Shown here piece after piece: positions 5,641 to 8,798 of a DNA stretch of 8,798 nt (its first letter is position 1; the number at the start of each line of letters is the position of its first letter). Origin of the DNA: Candidatus Nomurabacteria bacterium. GTDB lineage: Bacteria > Patescibacteriota > Saccharimonadia > Saccharimonadales > Saccharimonadaceae. The notes beneath the pieces are model-generated. The model did not search any database. It had not been told where the DNA came from and worked only from the letters and a program-made list of their open reading frames with translations. The stretch spans positions 1 to 8,798 of the forward strand of contig JAITSF010000006.1 in assembly GCA_031287975.1 (NCBI GenBank), written 5' to 3'. The position numbers and the translations under genes are program-made.

Positions 5641-7112
5641 GCTTAGGCAGCGCAGGCGAAAAAGGCAGTAACATCACGGGCGATGTGAGCAAATATTTAA
5701 TTCAAGGCTACCTGCCGACGATTGGCATTGAGTGCCACGTCCAACTCGCCACCAAAACCAAACTATTTAGTGCCGTTGACAACGATGCCCGCGAGGCCGA
5801 GCCAAACAGCAAGGTTAGCGCCATCGACTACGCGCTGCCTGGCATGTTGCCGTATCTCAACCGCGAAGCGGTGCGCCTCGCCGCGCGGGCGGCGTTGGCT
5901 TTGAACGCCGAAGTGGCGCGGGTCAGCCGGTTCGATCGCAAGCATTATTTTTACCCCGATCTGCCCAAAGGCTACCAAATCAGCCAGATGTACCAGCCAA
6001 CGATTCTCAGCGGCCACGTCGATCTGCCGGACGGTACAACTGTCCGGATTAACCACGCCCATCTTGAGGAAGATGCCGGCAAACTGACACATCACGGCGA
6101 TCACAGCGAAGTCGATCTCAACCGCGCCGGCACACCGCTGATTGAAATCGTGTCCGAACCGGACATGCACTCGGCGGCGCAGGCCAAGCTGTTTGCGCAG
6201 GAACTTTGGTTGTTGATGACCTACGCCGGCGTAACTCACGGCGACTTGTATCACGGCAACATGCGTTTTGATGTCAACGTTTCGGTGTCGAAAACCGACC
6301 AGCTCGGCACGCGCAGCGAAGTCAAAAATCTCAACAGTTTCAAGTCAGTCGAGCGAGCTGTCGAATACGAAATCAAGCGCCAAATCGAGTTGCTGGAAAA
6401 GGGCCAAAGTATCGTCCAAGAAACCCGCGGCTGGGACGACGCCAAAGCCAAAACCACCTCTCAGCGCTCCAAAGAAAACGCCCAAGATTACCGCTACATG
6501 CCAGATCCGGACATCCCGCCGATAATCCTCAGCGAACCTGAAATCAAACAAATGCAGGCCGACCTGCCGCTGTTGCCGACCCAATATCGCGCCGAATTTG
6601 CGGCCCTCGAAGTCGATAGCTCAGTCATCGGCGCTGTGCTGTCCAACCCCGCCGCCGCCCAGAAACTTCACCAAGTTTTAGAAACTTCCACCCCTGATAT
6701 CGCCCGCCGAATCGCCAACTGGTTTGCTAGCGCTATCCCTGTCGATGACGAAAACTTATCCAAGTTTGACTTGCCGTCCGCCGCCAATCTCATCAAACTG
6801 TCCGACATGACCGCCGCCGCTCAGCTCAGCTCCACCGCCGCCAAAGAAGTCTTCGCGGCCATGCTAAAACACGACACCGACCCCGCCCAAATCGCCGAGA
6901 ATAAAAACCTGCTCCAAGTCAGCGACAGCGGCGAAATCGCCAAAATCGTCGCCGAAGTCCTCGCCGCGCCGGCCAGCCAAAAAGCCGTCGCCGACATCAA
7001 ATCCGGCAACGACAAAGCCATCGGCTACCTAGTCGGCCAAGTTATGAAAGCATCCAAAGGCCAAGCCAACCCGACCTTGGCACAAAAACTGATTCGTAGT
7101 AAAATAGGCTAA
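5637..7112 (+). CDS. gatB: Asp/Glu-tRNA(Asn/Gln) amidotransferase subunit B
   Basis: GatB binds the misacylated tRNA, phosphorylates the Glu/Asp carboxylate with ATP and amidates it using ammonia from GatA. The 491-residue product has the full family layout. The cradle domain contains IGIECHVQLATKTKLFS (E32, H34), HYFYPDLPKGYQISQ, HLEEDAGKLTH, DLNRAGTPLIEIVSEPDM, RFDVNVSVS with LGTRSEVKNLNSF, and WDDAKAKTTSQRSKENAQDYRYMPDPDIPP. The helical region and tRNA-binding tail domain end in IGYLVGQVMKASKGQANPTLAQKL. There are about 25 extra residues before the conserved start, with no internal Met to choose instead, and they begin at the ATGA overlap with the BRO-N gene. GGGGGA at 5623-5628 serves as ribosome site. 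The gene is GC-rich like gatA's own parts, in contrast to some of the intervening genes. Confidence 0.95.
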   Translation: MSLGSAGEKGSNITGDVSKYLIQGYLPTIGIECHVQLATKTKLFSAVDNDAREAEPNSKVSAIDYALPGMLPYLNREAVRLAARAALALNAEVARVSRFDRKHYFYPDLPKGYQISQMYQPTILSGHVDLPDGTTVRINHAHLEEDAGKLTHHGDHSEVDLNRAGTPLIEIVSEPDMHSAAQAKLFAQELWLLMTYAGVTHGDLYHGNMRFDVNVSVSKTDQLGTRSEVKNLNSFKSVERAVEYEIKRQIELLEKGQSIVQETRGWDDAKAKTTSQRSKENAQDYRYMPDPDIPPIILSEPEIKQMQADLPLLPTQYRAEFAALEVDSSVIGAVLSNPAAAQKLHQVLETSTPDIARRIANWFASAIPVDDENLSKFDLPSAANLIKLSDMTAAAQLSSTAAKEVFAAMLKHDTDPAQIAENKNLLQVSDSGEIAKIVAEVLAAPASQKAVADIKSGNDKAIGYLVGQVMKASKGQANPTLAQKLIRSKIG

Positions 7113-7115
7113 AAT

Positions 7116-7122
7116 AAGGAGG
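7116..7122 (+). promoter_or_regulatory. Strong Shine-Dalgarno for galU
   Basis: AAGGAGG lies in the 13-nt gap after the gatB stop, only 3 nt before the ATG at 7126. It is the strongest ribosome site in the operon and would let galU be translated independently of gatB. Confidence 0.6.
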
Positions 7123-7125
7123 AAA

Positions 7126-7989
7126 ATGAAGTATAAAACGCCAACCAAAGCCATCATCACCGACGCCGGCTTTGCTAGCCGCTTCCTGCCGATTACCAAA
7201 ACCATTCCAAAAGCCATGATTCCGATCGGCGCTAAGCCGATTATGCAGCTGGTGGTCGAAGAATGCGCCGCCGCTGGTATCACGCAGCTGATTATCGTGG
7301 CTACGCCGCACACTATGGGCAAGCAAATCTACGAAGATTATTTCAACAGTCAAAGCCAAAATATCAAAACTCTGCTGGAAAAACAGGGCAAAATCGAGCG
7401 GTTTAAATCTGTCCAAGAAGTGCTGGACTTTCCGAAAATCACAGTTATCGAGCAAGATCCCAACTTGCCTTACGGCAACGCCTCGCCGATTATCAGCGCC
7501 CGACAGTTCATCGACAAAGACGAAGCTTTCCTAGCGCTCTATAGTGATGATATCGTGCTGGGCGCGTCCGACGCTCAAAGTTTGATAGAATCCTACCGCC
7601 AGCACCCCGCCGCCAAAGCCATCATCATGGCCCAAGAAATGCCAGACGACCAACTCAGCAAATATGGTATTATTGCCCTGAAAAACGGCAACAAACTTGA
7701 TCACATCGTCGAAAAACCGCAATCTGACCCGCCCAGCAACCTAACCAGCTACGGCCGCTACCTGTTAACACCGGAAATTTTTAACAAACTCGACGAAGTC
7801 GGGCTGGACGGCGAACTCTGGACAGTCGATGGTATCACCAAACTAGCCAGCGAGGGCGATGTGATTGTCGAAAAAACCAGCGGCCACTGGCTGACCACCG
7901 GCGACCCGAAGAACTATTTATTGGCGCAATTAACAGACGCCACCGCCCACGCCGACTGGCTAGACGACATCAAACGCATAATCAAGTAG
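7126..7989 (+). CDS. galU: UTP-glucose-1-phosphate uridylyltransferase-like nucleotidyltransferase
   Basis: GalU-type enzymes make UDP-glucose from UTP and glucose-1-phosphate in the cytoplasm for glycan and envelope synthesis. The 287-residue product has the family frame: a nucleotide-binding start AIITDAGFASRFLPITKTIPKAMIPI (9-34), VVEECAAAGITQLIIVAT, YGNASPI (116-122), the metal-site region YSDDIV (139-144), IVEKPQSDPPSNLTSYGRYLL (194-214), and a C-terminal HWLTTGDPKNYLLA (254-267). Several signature residues depart from classical GalU. The loop usually written AGLGTR is AGFASR, the GEIQLTDAI region is GELWTVDGI, and DCGNKLGY is TTGDPKNY. Sugar or nucleotide specificity may therefore differ (for example dTTP or another hexose phosphate). 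It follows gatB by 13 nt and probably shares its transcript. Confidence 0.82.
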   Translation: MKYKTPTKAIITDAGFASRFLPITKTIPKAMIPIGAKPIMQLVVEECAAAGITQLIIVATPHTMGKQIYEDYFNSQSQNIKTLLEKQGKIERFKSVQEVLDFPKITVIEQDPNLPYGNASPIISARQFIDKDEAFLALYSDDIVLGASDAQSLIESYRQHPAAKAIIMAQEMPDDQLSKYGIIALKNGNKLDHIVEKPQSDPPSNLTSYGRYLLTPEIFNKLDEVGLDGELWTVDGITKLASEGDVIVEKTSGHWLTTGDPKNYLLAQLTDATAHADWLDDIKRIIK

Positions 7990-8000
7990 AGATTAGTTAT

Positions 8001-8029
8001 TTGCATTATTATTTCGTTTAAGCTAAACT
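8001..8029 (+). promoter_or_regulatory. Promoter for the right-hand surface-protein gene
   Basis: TTGCAT (8001-8006), a 17-nt spacer and TAAACT (8024-8029) form a reasonable sigma70-type promoter in the AT-rich gap after galU. The -10 ends 9 nt before the ATG at 8039, so the transcript would be leaderless or nearly so; no Shine-Dalgarno is visible. No hairpin terminator was seen between galU and this promoter. Confidence 0.45.
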
Positions 8030-8038
8030 ATAAACATC

Positions 8039-8798
8039 ATGAGTGGAGCAATCAAAAAACTAAGCAAAGCACTTCCCACACCACTTTACTCCGCGGGAGA
8101 GGTCTGGGACTGGCTCCTCTCTCTCTCTCTCGGTCCTAGCCAGCCTCGTGCTTTTAATAACCCCAACCTATGCCCAAACCTCCCAAACCACCACCAACCT
8201 CTCCCTCTCCGTCTCCCAAGTAATCTCCCTTACCATAACCTCCCCCTGCGACTCCTCCTCCTACACCGGCAACGACCTCTCCCTCTCCCTAACCCCCAAA
8301 ACCACTGGTGCTATGTCCTCCTGCCCTAATATAATTACCATCAGCACCAACACCACCGGCTTCCAATTACTCTTTAAATCCAACTCTGCCAACCTAGTCA
8401 ACACTACCAACAACAGCTACGTCATAGCCTCCACTACTAATACCACTGCTAACGCCCTACCAGTTAACGCCTGGGGCTATGCTATCCCAGCTACTAATAA
8501 CGCTACTAATCCTAATCACTCTATACTAGGCATACCCAGCACCATGCTAACCAACTTTAACAACTCCTATACCACCAGAACCGACATCACCCCAATACCA
8601 AGCGATAAGTACGCTAAAACCCCCACCACAGACACTGTCATCAAACAACTCAGCCTCAACACTACGCCAACTGCCGCCTTACAGGACAATCAGACAACTG
8701 TATATTACGCTGCTACAGCTGATTTAAACACTAAGGCAGGGGAGTATAAGGCTAGGATGACTTATACGGGGGTGGGGGAGGAGATAGCGGAGCCGGTA
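8039..8798 (+). CDS. Secreted Thr/Ser/Asn-rich surface protein, frame broken in signal peptide, runs off edge
   Basis: ATG 8039 opens a charged N-terminus (MSGAIKKLSKALPTPLYSAGEVWDWLL) that reads into a CT-dinucleotide tract and then into Pro/Leu-rich nonsense, ending at 8329. In another frame, from just after the tract to the window end, there is a clean protein. It has a hydrophobic core and cleavage site (SVLASLVLLITPTYA, then QTSQ), followed by a Thr/Ser/Asn-rich domain with a cysteine pair (SPCD and SSCP, 25 residues apart) and NAWGYAI encoded around 8469-8486. That second frame has a stop at 8061-8063 and no start codon between it and the tract, so it needs the first frame's ATG. One additional CT (or two fewer) would join them into a normal signal peptide. 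The domain resembles the left-edge protein. It is either a phase-variable gene in its off state, a pseudogene, or a sequencing/assembly error at the repeat. Confidence 0.7.
8117..8131 (+). repeat. (CT)7C dinucleotide tract in signal-peptide region
   Basis: Seven CT units (8117-8130) followed by C lie where the two reading frames of the right-hand surface-protein gene must meet. Changing the unit number by one switches the frame of everything downstream. In frame, the repeat encodes Leu-Ser, which suits a signal-peptide hydrophobic core. Confidence 0.85.

Noticed and set aside
5763..6254. Minus-strand reading frame opposite gatB
   Set aside because: It is antisense to conserved GatB motifs and has no family resemblance or ribosome site; it is a shadow of GC-rich coding sequence.
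8039..8329. A 96-residue Pro/Leu-rich protein as the real product
   Set aside because: After the CT tract its sequence is an out-of-frame reading of the secreted protein's Thr/Ser codons; only its first about 30 residues make sense.

Overview
The window looks like a chromosomal segment of a Patescibacteria/CPR bacterium, most probably Candidatus Saccharibacteria (TM7) or a close relative. This placement is an inference. It rests on tightly overlapping genes, a compact genome style, start codons lying almost on top of their promoters, a divergent GalU-like enzyme and short Thr/Ser/Asn-rich secreted proteins. UGA is used as a stop (ATGA overlaps throughout), which argues against the Gracilibacteria/Absconditabacteria code.

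Layout. Positions 1-540 (minus strand) hold the 5' part of a secreted, signal-peptide-bearing surface protein that runs off the left edge. Positions 541-713 are a divergent promoter region. From 714 to 7989 there is one co-directional run of genes: gatC, a NYN-domain RNase-like gene, gatA, a DUF3800 gene, a small membrane protein with a HEPN-like motif, a BRO-N/DinD-like gene, gatB, and a UTP-glucose-1-phosphate uridylyltransferase-like gene (galU). Every junction from gatC to gatB is an ATGA or TAATG overlap, so translation is probably coupled. galU follows 13 nt after gatB with its own strong Shine-Dalgarno. After a new promoter (about 8001-8029), a second secreted protein of the same type as the left one reads off the right edge, but its reading frame is broken at a (CT)7 tract inside the signal peptide.

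How the genes work together. GatC, GatA and GatB form the Glu-tRNA(Gln)/Asp-tRNA(Asn) amidotransferase, which is essential where the direct glutaminyl-tRNA route is missing. Four accessory genes lie between the subunit genes without breaking translational coupling. In addition, a complete class I SAM-dependent methyltransferase domain (about 217 residues, AT-rich) sits in frame inside GatA between its two conserved halves. The accessory set (NYN, DUF3800, HEPN-like, BRO-N) resembles mobile, defence or toxin-type cargo, here tied to an essential operon. The GatA-methyltransferase chimera is the most striking feature of the window. The frame-broken surface protein is the second.
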